The notes: generated by a model not told the origin, from the sequence alone. A DNA stretch of 64,000 nt from Nostoc sp. HK-01 (GCA_003990705.1 AP018318.1:806001-870000), one strand, 5' to 3'. Positions 37,239 to 46,107 are shown, counted from the stretch's first letter. Translations and numbers: made by a program.

Positions 37239-38909
37239 TTATAAAACCTCTAGTGAAAGTATAGTTTGATCGTCTTCTTGAACTTGATTATTTGCTTGGA
37301 TGCGAGCTAGTAAATGGTTGAGAGAAAGTGGTTGTGGCTCTGTTTGGAGAAGTTGCCACAGGCCTTCTTGATTCAGCATAGAGTGAGTACCTGCCGAAAA
37401 ATTACCATCTATTTTTTCGCATTTTAGTAACTCATTTGATACTGTTGCTTCAGTAATCCCATCACTAGCTAACAATAAAGTATCTCCAGAAGAGAGATGT
37501 AATCGTCCTGACTGTGCCTGCCAGATAGGTAAAATACCTAGAGGAATGCCACGGACTTTCAGATAGTTGGGTTCTTGTGTTGAGGTAGCTTGGTGTGACC
37601 ATAGCAGAGGATAAATATGCCCGGCATTGGCGTAGACTAGTTCTCCTGTAGTAGGGGTATAACAAGCTAACACAAGAGTAATAAAGCAATTATTGCTAAT
37701 TAAGTCATTACACAGGGCATGATTAAGATTCTGGACAATCACATGGGGTTCGGCTGGTGTTTCTTGAGATAATTCGCGGCGCAATACAGAAATGGCACTA
37801 GCCATGAATAAAGCCGCAGGTACACCTTTTCCAGAAACATCGCCCACAGCCAACCATAAATCTCCTTTGGGGTGGACAAATACTTCAAAAAAATCGCCTC
37901 CCACTTCTCGCGCCGGATAGCAGCAGGCTTGTAGCTTCGCCTCTTTAATATCAGGTAAACTTTGCCGCAGCAGATTATTTTGAATTTGGCGTGCTACTTC
38001 CAACTCGGCTCTAATTTGCTCTTGTTTTTCTTGCAGGCGTTGGTAGAGTTTTGCTTGGAAAAGGGCTAATGCTGCTTGGTCAGCTACACCTGTAATTAAT
38101 TTAATGTCTTCATCTGGCCAAAGTTCATCTCGTCCCACCTGATAAAGAGCCAGTACCGCTAATAATTGCTGCTGATAGGTAAGAGGTACTACCAGATAGT
38201 TACAAGGGTGGCCGTCAAAGGTTTCTTGATTCAGTTGATAGTGACGAGTTTCGACAACTTTTTCAAATAGACTGTGGTCAAAAGCAAAATTTAATATAGA
38301 AGAGTTGGCATCTTGATAAGAGAATTTATCCCCAGTCAAGCGATCGCCTTCTACAGGTATCAGCAAGCAACAAGTAGCATCAAATGTTTGTCCAATAGTG
38401 GCGACAATTTTTTGCAACATATTGCCATAGTCGAGAGATTCTCGAATTGCTGTCGTCACCTCATTAAATAAAGATTCTCGTCGCAGAGAACGACGCAACT
38501 CTTGGGTACGTTGCTTGACTAAGCGATATGTCTCAGTAGCTTGTTCAACTAGTAACTTTAGCCGTTCAGGATTCCAAGGTTTTGTGATGTATTTGAAAAC
38601 TTGACCGGAGTTAATTGCATCCACCAAATCTTCAACATCAGTAAAACCAGTCAGAAGAATCCTAATCGTATCGGGAAACCGTTCTACCGTGCGACTGAGA
38701 AATTCGGTGCCATTCATTTCTGGCATTCTTTGATCTGAGATGATCACGGCCATCTCACCTTCTTTCTCCAATATGTCCAGCGCACTTAGGGCATGATTGG
38801 CTTTAAATACTTGAAAATCTCGCCTAAAAGTGCGGTAGAGTAAATCCAAATTATCTAGCTCATCATCAACAATCATGAGCTTGAGTTTTTCTACCTCTGT
38901 CTCAGTCAT
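37239..38909 (-). CDS. Response regulator / GAF / PP2C-type (RsbU) phosphatase
   Basis: 556 residues. Receiver domain (about 8-125) with IVDDELDN and phospho-acceptor Asp in IISDQRMPEMNG; GAF domain (about 155-290); SpoIIE/RsbU phosphatase (about 320-556) with ACCYPAREVGGDFFEVF, AVGDVSGKGVPAALFMA and GLIPLG-like GIPLGILP, and LLASDGITEA. The metal-binding aspartates of the PP2C fold are present. A histidine kinase input should activate the phosphatase, which would dephosphorylate a partner-switch antagonist, so that the RsbW-like protein encoded downstream is set or released. Confidence 0.93.
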   Translation of the reverse strand: MTETEVEKLKLMIVDDELDNLDLLYRTFRRDFQVFKANHALSALDILEKEGEMAVIISDQRMPEMNGTEFLSRTVERFPDTIRILLTGFTDVEDLVDAINSGQVFKYITKPWNPERLKLLVEQATETYRLVKQRTQELRRSLRRESLFNEVTTAIRESLDYGNMLQKIVATIGQTFDATCCLLIPVEGDRLTGDKFSYQDANSSILNFAFDHSLFEKVVETRHYQLNQETFDGHPCNYLVVPLTYQQQLLAVLALYQVGRDELWPDEDIKLITGVADQAALALFQAKLYQRLQEKQEQIRAELEVARQIQNNLLRQSLPDIKEAKLQACCYPAREVGGDFFEVFVHPKGDLWLAVGDVSGKGVPAALFMASAISVLRRELSQETPAEPHVIVQNLNHALCNDLISNNCFITLVLACYTPTTGELVYANAGHIYPLLWSHQATSTQEPNYLKVRGIPLGILPIWQAQSGRLHLSSGDTLLLASDGITEATVSNELLKCEKIDGNFSAGTHSMLNQEGLWQLLQTEPQPLSLNHLLARIQANNQVQEDDQTILSLEVL

Positions 38910-39096
38910 ATTTGACTTTAATTTCCGATACTTGTGTGGCGAGATAGTACAATTTTTATCCCACCCGATGACAACCTACAAAAAAATTAAAAAACTAGCC
39001 CTAATCCAGAGAAATCACCTGCTTTGAACTGATAAATTCACTCAAAGTTAGCTTCTTCCTCAATATATTTCAGGGTTTCTATATCCTGAAATCACC

Positions 39097-39813
39097 TTAT
39101 CCAACCAACCCAGAACGCAAAGCTCTGACTGCTGCTTGAGTACGGTCATCAGCGCATAGCTTATTTAAAATATTACGGACATGTGTTTTTACAGTCCCAA
39201 CTGTAATATAAAGTCGTTCAGCTATAACTGCATTGCTACAACCTTCGACAATTAACTGTAACACTTCTAACTCGCGTTCTGTCAGGGTATAAGGGTCAAT
39301 TATTTCCTCACTTTCCCCAAGACCTTGATTTTGGGGGATATTTTTGTTGTCTGTTGGAACTGTTTCCTGTTTAGGAGAATTTTGTTGTGCCTGTTGTAAC
39401 ACAATTCTGGCGATCGCTGGATCAATCCAAGCGTTGCCATTGTACGTAACTCGTACTGCTTCTAGCAAATTATCAAATTTAATATCTTTCATACAATAAG
39501 AGTCTGCTCCAGCTGCAAAAGCTGCAAGTACGGCTTCTTTGTTATCTCGAAGTGTTAAAATTAACACCTTTGTGGCATCTTCTCCTGTGGCAATAGCTTT
39601 AATTTCTCTGGTAAGGGCGATACCATCTTTATCGGGTAAACCAATATCAACGATCGCAATATCTGGTTGTAAGATTTTTAACAATTTTAAGCCTTCCGCA
39701 GCATTGCCAGCTTCGCCAAGCACTTCAATCTCGTCTTTTTGCTGTAGTGCTGTGCGAATACCAACACGGGTGAGGTCATGATCTTCGATCAAAACAATCC
39801 GAATTTTACTCAT
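39097..39813 (-). CDS. NarL/FixJ-family response regulator
   Basis: 238 residues from the ATG at 39813 (an in-frame TTG two codons earlier is less likely). Receiver domain (about 1-125): IEDHD acidic pocket, Asp in IVDIGLPDKDGI, LTLRD and YCMKD. A Gln-rich linker (about 140-170, QQAQQNSPKQ) leads to a LuxR-type HTH (LTERELEVLQLIVEGCSN; TVKTHVRNIL). It is a DNA-binding regulator. It lies 187 bases upstream of the RsbU-like gene on the same strand, so may share its signal, but no kinase gene is adjacent. Confidence 0.92.
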   Translation of the reverse strand: MSKIRIVLIEDHDLTRVGIRTALQQKDEIEVLGEAGNAAEGLKLLKILQPDIAIVDIGLPDKDGIALTREIKAIATGEDATKVLILTLRDNKEAVLAAFAAGADSYCMKDIKFDNLLEAVRVTYNGNAWIDPAIARIVLQQAQQNSPKQETVPTDNKNIPQNQGLGESEEIIDPYTLTERELEVLQLIVEGCSNAVIAERLYITVGTVKTHVRNILNKLCADDRTQAAVRALRSGLVG

Positions 39814-40464
39814 TATCAACTTCCGCCCGTTAAACTAACTGAACTGTCAAACCGAGTTAATGCAAAAATCTTAGTAGATTGTCGTTGAACAACATTCGTA
39901 AAAAGTAAATATAGAAGTTTTGCCTAGATAAGCCTAGTATTTAGTAGTTTTGCTGACTGATTGGGTAATTAATTCCCACTTGAACCTTTCCCTAGAATAT
40001 GAAATGTCAGGTTATACCTGAGATACAAGTACTGTTGCCAATTAGTTAGATTTTGTTGGATATTTTGACTGGTAAGCAAACTTACTTAAGTTATGTAAAA
40101 GCCAACCTCCTTTTTTATGAGTATACTGGTTGATTTACGACAGATTCACATTTTTCAACTACTGATTGTGATAGCTAAAATGCGATCGCTAGTAAAAATT
40201 ACATGCCGATGAAGGTTCGCTATGAAACATTGCAAATCAATAGAATACCAGAAGGTCTAAACATTAGAAATTTTTATCGCCAAAAATCCTGGTATACATC
40301 ACAACTTTCTGGTGTACTCTTCTCTGAGAGAAAGGACTGAAGGACTTTTATCGATGTAACTTTCTCACTAATATTTGCCCAAAATTGCCTAGGCGACTGA
40401 TTAAAATATTTGATAAACTATCGTTCGAGACAATCTGGTGTGATGCGAGGCTAATCAATAGGCT
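39814..40464. other. Intergenic region, no recognised gene
   Basis: 651 bases between a minus-strand regulator and a plus-strand glycosyltransferase, so it should hold both promoters. One palindrome CAGGTTATACCTG (40008-40020) and one HIP1 site (40182-40189) are visible. A 45-codon frame from 40203 (MPMKVRYETLQI) has no recognised features. No repeat or RNA gene was seen. Confidence 0.4.
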
Positions 40465-41217
40465 ATGTCTAAACCGCCTAAAGTTTTTTCGGTATTAGGA
40501 ATACCAGTTCATGTCATGAGTAACTATCCAGGCTGGTTGCTAGAATGCCTGCAACACAGCAGAGGTACTCATGTAGTGACGCTGAATGCAGAAATGACGA
40601 TGCAAGCAGAACGAAACAGCGCACTAGCCCAGGTAATTCACGATGCTGAGTTAGTGATTCCCGATGGTGCTGGTGTTGTTTTGTATTTGCAGTGGCTTTT
40701 CTGGCAAAAAGTTCAGCGTTGTCCAGGAATTGAACTAGCAGAGACATTACTGCGAGAAATTGGACAAAAGCAAAAAGGTGCAAAAGTATTTTTTTACGGC
40801 GGCGCACCAGGAGTCGCAGCCAAAGCCGCAGATTTTTGGCAGCAACAAGCCCCAGATTTAAATATAGTTGGTACTCATTCTGGATATCATTCTCCAGACG
40901 AAGAAGCTCAACTACACCAAACTCTCACCCAACTACAGCCTCAAGTAATTTTGGTTGGTTTGGGAGTACCACGTCAAGAATTATGGATTGCCAAAAATCG
41001 CCATTTATGCTCCCAAGCAATTTGGATTGGTGTTGGTGGTAGCTTGGATATTTGGTCAGGAAGCAAAACCCGCGCTCCCGCTTGGTTGGGTAATAATAAT
41101 CTGGAATGGCTGTATCGGTTATATCAAGAACCTTGGCGTTGGCGACGGATGTTAGCTTTGCCAGAGTTTGCACTCAAAGCGTTTGTTTACCGCTTGACCG
41201 CCAAAAGTGCAGTCTAG
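40465..41217 (+). CDS. WecG/TagA/CpsF-family glycosyltransferase
   Basis: 250 residues, GT26 family. Signatures are VVTLNAEMTMQAERN, LVIPDGAGVVLYL, VFFYGGAPGVAAKAA and LGVPRQELWIAKNR with IGVGGSLDIWSG. These enzymes add a second sugar (N-acetylmannosamine type) to an undecaprenyl-linked sugar at the inner face of the membrane, in surface polysaccharide synthesis. No N-terminal signal; a basic C-terminus (YQEPWRWRRM) may bind the membrane. It is immediately followed by STRR-like sequence and an insertion sequence. Confidence 0.9.
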   Translation: MSKPPKVFSVLGIPVHVMSNYPGWLLECLQHSRGTHVVTLNAEMTMQAERNSALAQVIHDAELVIPDGAGVVLYLQWLFWQKVQRCPGIELAETLLREIGQKQKGAKVFFYGGAPGVAAKAADFWQQQAPDLNIVGTHSGYHSPDEEAQLHQTLTQLQPQVILVGLGVPRQELWIAKNRHLCSQAIWIGVGGSLDIWSGSKTRAPAWLGNNNLEWLYRLYQEPWRWRRMLALPEFALKAFVYRLTAKSAV

Positions 41218-41343
41218 AAAATAGGGAGTAGGAAGGCAAAAGGCAAAAATCAGAAGGTAAAAGTCAAAAGAAATCTAGGGCGTGTTTTAAAACTCGGTAA
41301 AATGGTTGAGAATACTAAAAATTAACGAAGTTAACATTTATCT

Positions 41344-41712
41344 ATGATCCTTCCACCGCAAAGTCGGGGCGACTTGACAGAGCGACAATGGAAGCTCCTG
41401 ATGCCGCTGCTTCCCGCTCAAAAACCAAAAACAGGCCGTCCGAGCAAAGACCACCGCACAATGATTAACGGTATGTTGTGGATTTTACGAACCGGAGCGC
41501 CGTGGCGCGACCTCCCAGAACGTTATGGAGAGTGGGAGACAGTCGCAGGTAGATTTTACCGTTGGCGTAGAAGTGGCATCTGGCAAAAGATTCTACAGTC
41601 CTTGCAACAACAAGCTGATGCTTCGGGGCAACTGGATTGGGAAGTACATTATGTAGATGGTAGCGTTATCCGTGCCCACCAACATTCGGCCGGAGCAAAA
41701 AGGGGGAGCTAG
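41344..41712 (+). CDS. IS5-type transposase, N-terminal part (orfA)
   Basis: 122 codons. Starts with the DUF4096/IS5 N-terminal domain (LTERQWKLLMPLLP; NGMLWILRTGAPWRDLPERYG) and reaches VHYVDGSVIRAHQHSAGAK, where the first catalytic Asp (VDGS) lies. It then meets a stop in frame at 41710 just after A5G5 (41697-41706). Reading on in the -1 frame continues the family sequence, so the full protein likely comes from a frameshift of about 286 residues. Confidence 0.85.
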   Translation: MILPPQSRGDLTERQWKLLMPLLPAQKPKTGRPSKDHRTMINGMLWILRTGAPWRDLPERYGEWETVAGRFYRWRRSGIWQKILQSLQQQADASGQLDWEVHYVDGSVIRAHQHSAGAKRGS

Positions 41713-42203
41713 ACCCCGAAAGTGAGTTATCTGTAATTGAACAGGTACAACAAAGAGAGGCTTTGGGACGTTCTAAAGGTGGTTTTAGCACCAAGATTCA
41801 TCTGCGTTGCGATGGTAATGGCAAACCTATTACATTTTTGCTGACTGTTGGTGAACGTCATGAAGCAGTGGTATTTGAGCAACTAATGGCACAAGGCGCG
41901 GTCAAACGCCCAGGTGTTGGTCGTCCTCGCTTACGCCCAAAGCGATTAGTCGGTGATAAAGGTTACAGCAGTGGTAATATTCGTCGCTATTTGCAGCGAC
42001 GTGGCATTCGCTTAACCATTCCACGTAGGTCGAACGAACGCAGACGCGGTAAGTTTGATAAATCTATTTATCGCCAAAGAAATCGGGTCGAGCGATGTTT
42101 CAACCGTTTGAAGCAATTTCGTCGGATTGCTACACGCTATGAGAAGAAAGCTGATAACTATCTTGCAATGTTGACGCTTGCTTCTATCATTCTTTGGCTA
42201 TAG
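41700..42203 (+). CDS. IS5-type transposase, C-terminal part in the -1 frame (orfB)
   Basis: Open from the slippery site; 41700 begins the codon AAG in the -1 frame. It reads KGELDPESELSVIEQ, ALGRSKGGFSTKIHLRCD, RLVGDKGYSSGNIRRYL (second catalytic Asp) and KRRGVERCF-like NRVERCFNRLKQFRRIATRYE (catalytic Glu in VERCF). It has no good start of its own; an in-frame TTG at 41763 is unlikely. It makes sense only when fused to orfA. Confidence 0.8.
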   Translation, partial: KGELDPESELSVIEQVQQREALGRSKGGFSTKIHLRCDGNGKPITFLLTVGERHEAVVFEQLMAQGAVKRPGVGRPRLRPKRLVGDKGYSSGNIRRYLQRRGIRLTIPRRSNERRRGKFDKSIYRQRNRVERCFNRLKQFRRIATRYEKKADNYLAMLTLASIILWL

Positions 42204-42428
42204 TTTTAGTTTTAAAACACACCCTAGTTTTTTACCTTTTCACTTTTTGCTTGATTTCTACCAAATCCCAAATTAGGCTTGCGGTTAGTACTGAAAACTT
42301 CCAAAAAATTTAATTTTTGCGCTTGAACTTGAGATTCCTAGGCCTGTCCTGGGAATCATTATTTTTAAGACAATCTTAAATTGAAATTTTTTGAGTGTTT
42401 AGTTCTAATCAGGTGTATACATTTTCCA

Positions 42429-43178
42429 ATGAGAACAGTTGTAAAAACTCCAGTTAAAACTGATCAAAATATTCCTGCAAAGGATAATAAGCTTCCACAG
42501 GAAAGCGGTAGTAATACTCCCATTGTGCAGTTACGCTCTGTGACAAAAACATATAACAATGGCTGTCATGGATTGTTAGATGTGAGTTTAGAGGTTAAGC
42601 CGAAAGAATTCTTGTTTATTACAGGGCCAAGCGGTTCTGGTAAATCAACACTTTTGAAACTCTTATATGGTGAAGAGTTACCGACTCAAGGAGAAGTGAT
42701 TGTTAATGAATGCAATGTAACAGATTTGCGGGGCGATCGCTTATCACTGTTACGGCGACGGATTGGCATTGTCTTTCAAGATTACAAACTCATTCCCCAA
42801 AGAACTGTAGCAGAAAATGTGACATTTGTACTGCAAGCACAAGGTTACACTCGCAAAGAAATTCAGCGACGTTTAGAACCGACTTTAAAGCTGGTGGGTT
42901 TACTGTCTAAAGCTGACTGTTTTCCCGATCAGCTTTCGGGGGGAGAACAACAACGGGTGAGTGTTGCAAGGGCGATAGTAGGGACACCACCATTACTTTT
43001 AGCTGATGAACCCACAGGAAACCTCGACCCAGACAATTCTTGGCAAGTGATCCAAATTCTGCAAAAGTTAAATTCTTTTGGGGCTACAGTTATTGTGACC
43101 ACCCACGATGAACAACTGGTGCGTCGGTGCAATCATCCTGTGGTGCAAGTTCGTAATGGCAGACTGTATCGGAAATAG
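42429..43178 (+). CDS. ftsE: FtsE-type cell division ATP-binding protein
   Basis: 249 residues from the ATG at 42429. A 35-residue Lys-rich N-terminal extension precedes the ABC ATPase core: Walker A GPSGSGKST, IVFQDYKLI after the Q-loop, signature LSGGEQQR, Walker B LLLADEP and H-loop VTTHDEQ. VTKTYNNGCHGLLDVSL and the YKLIPQRTVAENV segment match FtsE better than LolD. FtsE and FtsX couple ATP hydrolysis to septal peptidoglycan hydrolysis. No ftsX lies next to it here, which is common in cyanobacteria. The gene directly follows the IS element. Confidence 0.88.
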   Translation: MRTVVKTPVKTDQNIPAKDNKLPQESGSNTPIVQLRSVTKTYNNGCHGLLDVSLEVKPKEFLFITGPSGSGKSTLLKLLYGEELPTQGEVIVNECNVTDLRGDRLSLLRRRIGIVFQDYKLIPQRTVAENVTFVLQAQGYTRKEIQRRLEPTLKLVGLLSKADCFPDQLSGGEQQRVSVARAIVGTPPLLLADEPTGNLDPDNSWQVIQILQKLNSFGATVIVTTHDEQLVRRCNHPVVQVRNGRLYRK

Positions 43179-43235
43179 TCAAGAGTCAATGGTCAAAGGT
43201 CAATCAAGCTTTGACTCAAAACTCAGCACTCAGCA
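43178..43235. repeat. Heptameric STRRs between ftsE and the next gene
   Basis: GTCAAGA, GTCAATG, GTCAAAG, GTCAATC run in tandem from 43178 with a period of seven, then ACTCAGC twice (43220-43233). The second group lies inside the end of the minus-strand gene at 43216 and provides its last codons. Confidence 0.6.
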
Positions 43236-44007
43236 CTTTGCTGTGAGACTTTTGGGTTTGGACTTTTAACTTGACTGGTTGTAAAGGCGTAGCTGTGCTG
43301 GATGGTAGATTCTGTAGCTTATCTAAGGTTTGTAAACTCTCAAAAGCCACCTCTCGAATGATCGTTTCTTCCTCTTTAGTTAAAAGAAGTTGCAAACATT
43401 GGACAACTTCTTGCTGTAGCGCAGCATTAACTGGTTGACGAGAGACAAATTTAGTAATGCGGCGTACAGCTATTAATCGTTTTAATGGGTCTTGTTCGGT
43501 TAAGTTGAGTAACAACTGCTCAAAGATATCTGGTTCTTGATTGGAATAACGGCTGAGAATTTGCCAAAGCAGTAAAACTAACGTGAATAAAGTTCCCAAG
43601 CCTTGCAAAATCGCACCAGTCGCCATCCACCGGCTGTGATAGTCAACCCAAATAGCAGCTGCCATATAAGTGCTAATAGTAGCCAGACCACCACTACCGA
43701 CAGCTAAGACTAACCGACGATTTGGCCCTTGGAGAAATTTCTGAATTTCTACCCAACGTAGTTGCCAGTTCCATTGTTGGGTTGAGTAGGTAATTAGCAT
43801 CACCCCAACGCCAACAACAAGAGCTAATAGCAGTTTCCAGTTCCATAAAAGCATGGCAATGACTATTGTCAGTGAGCCAAGAATGCCTCCTGAACTGGAA
43901 AAAGGCTTGAAATTTTGCTGCTTTGGACTTCCTAGCAAAAATGCTGGAAGTGACCAGTTGGGTATCTGGCTAATTAGTTGCTGCAAAGAAAACGAAGCCT
44001 TTGCCAC
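43216..44007 (-). CDS. Membrane protein with C-terminal helical-repeat region, function unknown
   Basis: 263 residues from a GTG at 44007 preceded by AGG. About four hydrophobic segments (roughly 40-75 as two, 95-118, 125-150) then a cytosolic part with alpha-helical pairs (LTEQDPLKRLIAVRRITKF, QEVVQCLQLLLTKEEET, IREVAFESLQTLDKLQ) that look like HEAT-type repeats. I recognise it as a cyanobacterial protein family without a name. The last codons (KVLSAEF) fall in a STRR. It is convergent with ftsE. Confidence 0.65.
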   Translation of the reverse strand: MAKASFSLQQLISQIPNWSLPAFLLGSPKQQNFKPFSSSGGILGSLTIVIAMLLWNWKLLLALVVGVGVMLITYSTQQWNWQLRWVEIQKFLQGPNRRLVLAVGSGGLATISTYMAAAIWVDYHSRWMATGAILQGLGTLFTLVLLLWQILSRYSNQEPDIFEQLLLNLTEQDPLKRLIAVRRITKFVSRQPVNAALQQEVVQCLQLLLTKEEETIIREVAFESLQTLDKLQNLPSSTATPLQPVKLKVQTQKSHSKVLSAEF

Positions 44008-44170
44008 AGTATTTACCTAATTTGTTTACGAGATTTTCTAATATATCTTTTACCAGGGATTAGGCACATGATGAAGTCAAAATTACTGATTATTGATAAG
44101 TCTATATGACAAGTTTTGAGTTAAGTGGCTTACCTGTAACTCATACATCAAGTAGGAGACAGGGAACCGA

Positions 44171-44764
44171 CTAAAGACAAAAACGAAAATCGTCGATGGT
44201 GAATTGACCGTCAAACGCACAGAAAGTCACAAAATGAATGTTGTTGGCTGTGACAGACAATAAGGTATTCGGGGGTACGGCTGAGTCAGAATTGGCGAGA
44301 TTAGCACCCGGAAGCACCGTTTGGTTGAGAAGTTGCCGATCGCCATCATAGGCAGACATTACTAGCCGTTGCGAACTAGTAACATAGGCACTAACGTAGT
44401 TGACTGGATTGACAAAACTCGCTTCGAGAAATCCGCCTTTTGGTGAACCCATCAATACTATCTGACCAGAATGAGTGGGAAATGCCGGGTTTGAAGGTTG
44501 TATGGCAATCGAATTGCGGAAAGTTACACCCCAACGCTCATACTGAGTCTCTACAGATTCAAAACATTTTAAATCTTCTAAGTTTAAACACACACAAATA
44601 GGGATACCGACTTTGGCTGTTTCTAGAGTTTCTGCTAACTGTCCCCGCCAAGCTGAAGCTATATGCACATCGCAGTTTTCCAGTACATCTTTAAAATCTG
44701 CCAACGTTGGTGCTTTATCCGATTGAAGAGTAGCCTGCTTTACCACAACACCCCGCCTTACCAT
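44171..44764 (-). CDS. Hypothetical protein, possible lectin-like or beta-rich
   Basis: 197 residues from the ATG at 44764, which has AGG only two bases upstream, so the true start may differ. No signal peptide. The second half is beta-rich (HSGQIVLMGSPKGGFLEASF; TANNIHFVTFCAF; GQFTIDDFRFCL). The ending FDGQFTIDDFRF resembles the last strand of surface proteins with C-terminal sorting tails, but no such tail is present. It is isolated, with no neighbours in the same direction. Confidence 0.5.
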   Translation of the reverse strand: MVRRGVVVKQATLQSDKAPTLADFKDVLENCDVHIASAWRGQLAETLETAKVGIPICVCLNLEDLKCFESVETQYERWGVTFRNSIAIQPSNPAFPTHSGQIVLMGSPKGGFLEASFVNPVNYVSAYVTSSQRLVMSAYDGDRQLLNQTVLPGANLANSDSAVPPNTLLSVTANNIHFVTFCAFDGQFTIDDFRFCL

Positions 44765-45204
44765 TACCTAGAGAACGATTTAGATAAGTAATTATATCTA
44801 AAGCTGCTTTTGCTGAACGCAGAATCGTTGTTAATCTTAGGTATTTCAACTATTCTGGACGCTCAAAACTTTACGTGAGTTTTCTGATAGATTACCATAA
44901 AAAACTGATGACCCTTATATGACTAAAGTAATACAAGCTACTTAGTTAAAGCCTTTAGCTAAAGTGTTTCCAGGCAAATACACGGCAAATGAGAGACAAA
45001 AAAATCACTGAATCTTTACACGTAAGCCAGTGATTTTACATCTGCTTAATCTGGCGGAAGCTAGAGGTGCAAAAATGAGAGTTTGCTAATAATAGCAATA
45101 GAGAATTTCTAGGAAATCTCATTAAAGTACGGGGTGTTAGGGGTAAAGCGAGTGTTAGTTCCACTCAATAACGTGATTTATTCATAAATTAACGACAAAT
45201 ATAT
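44765..45204. other. Intergenic region with an orphan minus-strand terminator
   Basis: 440 bases between divergent genes. Apart from the hairpin at 44998-45037 I see no gene, repeat or conserved element; the region before 45205 is AT-rich and carries the promoter of the hydrolase gene. Confidence 0.4.
44998..45037 (-). terminator. Terminator-like hairpin with T-run on the minus strand
   Basis: AAAATCACTG (45001-45010) and CAGTGATTTT (45028-45037) pair over 10 bp with a 17-base loop. On the minus strand the stem is followed by seven T. No gene on the minus strand runs into it from the right. Confidence 0.55.
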
Positions 45205-46107
45205 ATGTTTCAGCCACAGGGATTTGAGCAAAGCTCAATCATCACATCGCTAGGAAGAATGGTATATTACACTGCCACTGGCTCACTTTGGCAAAATAAA
45301 GCGATCGCCAAATCAGAAGCAGAAACTTTAGTATTTCTACATGGTTTTGGCGGTGGGTCTTCTGCTTATGAATGGTCGAAGGTTTATCCAGCTTTTGCTA
45401 GTGAATATCGCATTCTCGCCCCAGATTTAATCGGGTGGGGTAAATCAGAACATCCAGTGCGGAATTACCAAATTGAAGATTATTTAACAACGATTCGGGA
45501 ATTTTTGCAGCAAACTTGTACAGCACCAGTGACAGTAATCGCTTCTTCCTTAACCGCGGCGTTGACAATTCGCGTAGCGATCGCTCATCCTGAATTATTC
45601 AAATCTTTAATTCTCACCACACCCGCTGGACTATCTGATTTTGGCACAGACTACTCCCGCAGTTTTTTTGCTCAGTTGGTCAGTGTGCCAATTATTGACC
45701 GTGTACTCTACAGTACTGGTATTGCTACAGAAGCAGGGATTCGCAGTTTTTTAGAGCAAAGACAATTTGCTCAAGCTAGTCGAGTCTATCAAGAAATTGC
45801 TGAAGCTTATCTCCAGTCTGCCCAGCAGCCGAATGCTGAATATGCAGCACTATCTTTTGTGCGGGGTGACTTATGCTTTGATTTGTCGCTGCATATTCAA
45901 CAGCTGACCACTCCCACTGCGATTATTTGGGGGCAGAAATCCCAATTTACTGGCCCCGACATCGGTCGTCGTTTGGCACAGATAAACCCCCAAGCAATTC
46001 GCGTATTTCAAGAATTAGACGATGTAGGATTAACACCCCAGTTGGAACTACCAGCAGTCACTATTGGATTAATTCGCCAGTTTTTGCCTTTAGTCAATGA
46101 GCAATAA
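45205..46107 (+). CDS. Alpha/beta-fold hydrolase lacking the usual catalytic histidine
   Basis: 300 residues. Oxyanion region FLHGFGGGSSAYEW, RILAPDLIGWGKSEHP (typical HG/DxxGxG blocks), nucleophile elbow VIASSLTAALTI (A-S-S-L-T rather than G-x-S-x-G) and a late IIWGQKSQFTGPD strand with a candidate acid. Where the catalytic His is expected (usually GHxP), the sequence reads DDVGLTPQLELP. It has no signal peptide or membrane helix. The group is found across cyanobacteria without an assigned reaction. It is convergent with the DUF4330 gene across a bidirectional hairpin. Confidence 0.82.
   Translation: MFQPQGFEQSSIITSLGRMVYYTATGSLWQNKAIAKSEAETLVFLHGFGGGSSAYEWSKVYPAFASEYRILAPDLIGWGKSEHPVRNYQIEDYLTTIREFLQQTCTAPVTVIASSLTAALTIRVAIAHPELFKSLILTTPAGLSDFGTDYSRSFFAQLVSVPIIDRVLYSTGIATEAGIRSFLEQRQFAQASRVYQEIAEAYLQSAQQPNAEYAALSFVRGDLCFDLSLHIQQLTTPTAIIWGQKSQFTGPDIGRRLAQINPQAIRVFQELDDVGLTPQLELPAVTIGLIRQFLPLVNEQ

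Larger units (their letters stand above)
41278..42224 (+). mobile_element. IS5-type insertion sequence, about 947 bp
   Basis: The ends are inverted repeats GGGCGTGTTTTAAAACT (41278-41294) and AGTTTTAAAACACACCC (42208-42224), with one mismatch in 17. TA flanks each end and may be a target duplication. One transposase gene in two frames fills the element. A two-frame gene and a TA duplication fit the IS427 branch of IS5 as I recall it. It lies between the WecG-type gene and ftsE and does not interrupt a gene. Just left of it is AGGCAAAAGGCAAAA repeat sequence. Confidence 0.88.

Noticed and set aside
40203-40340. 45-codon frame MPMKVRYETLQI in the gap before the WecG-type gene
   Set aside because: No ribosome site, no recognisable pattern; kept only as a remark.
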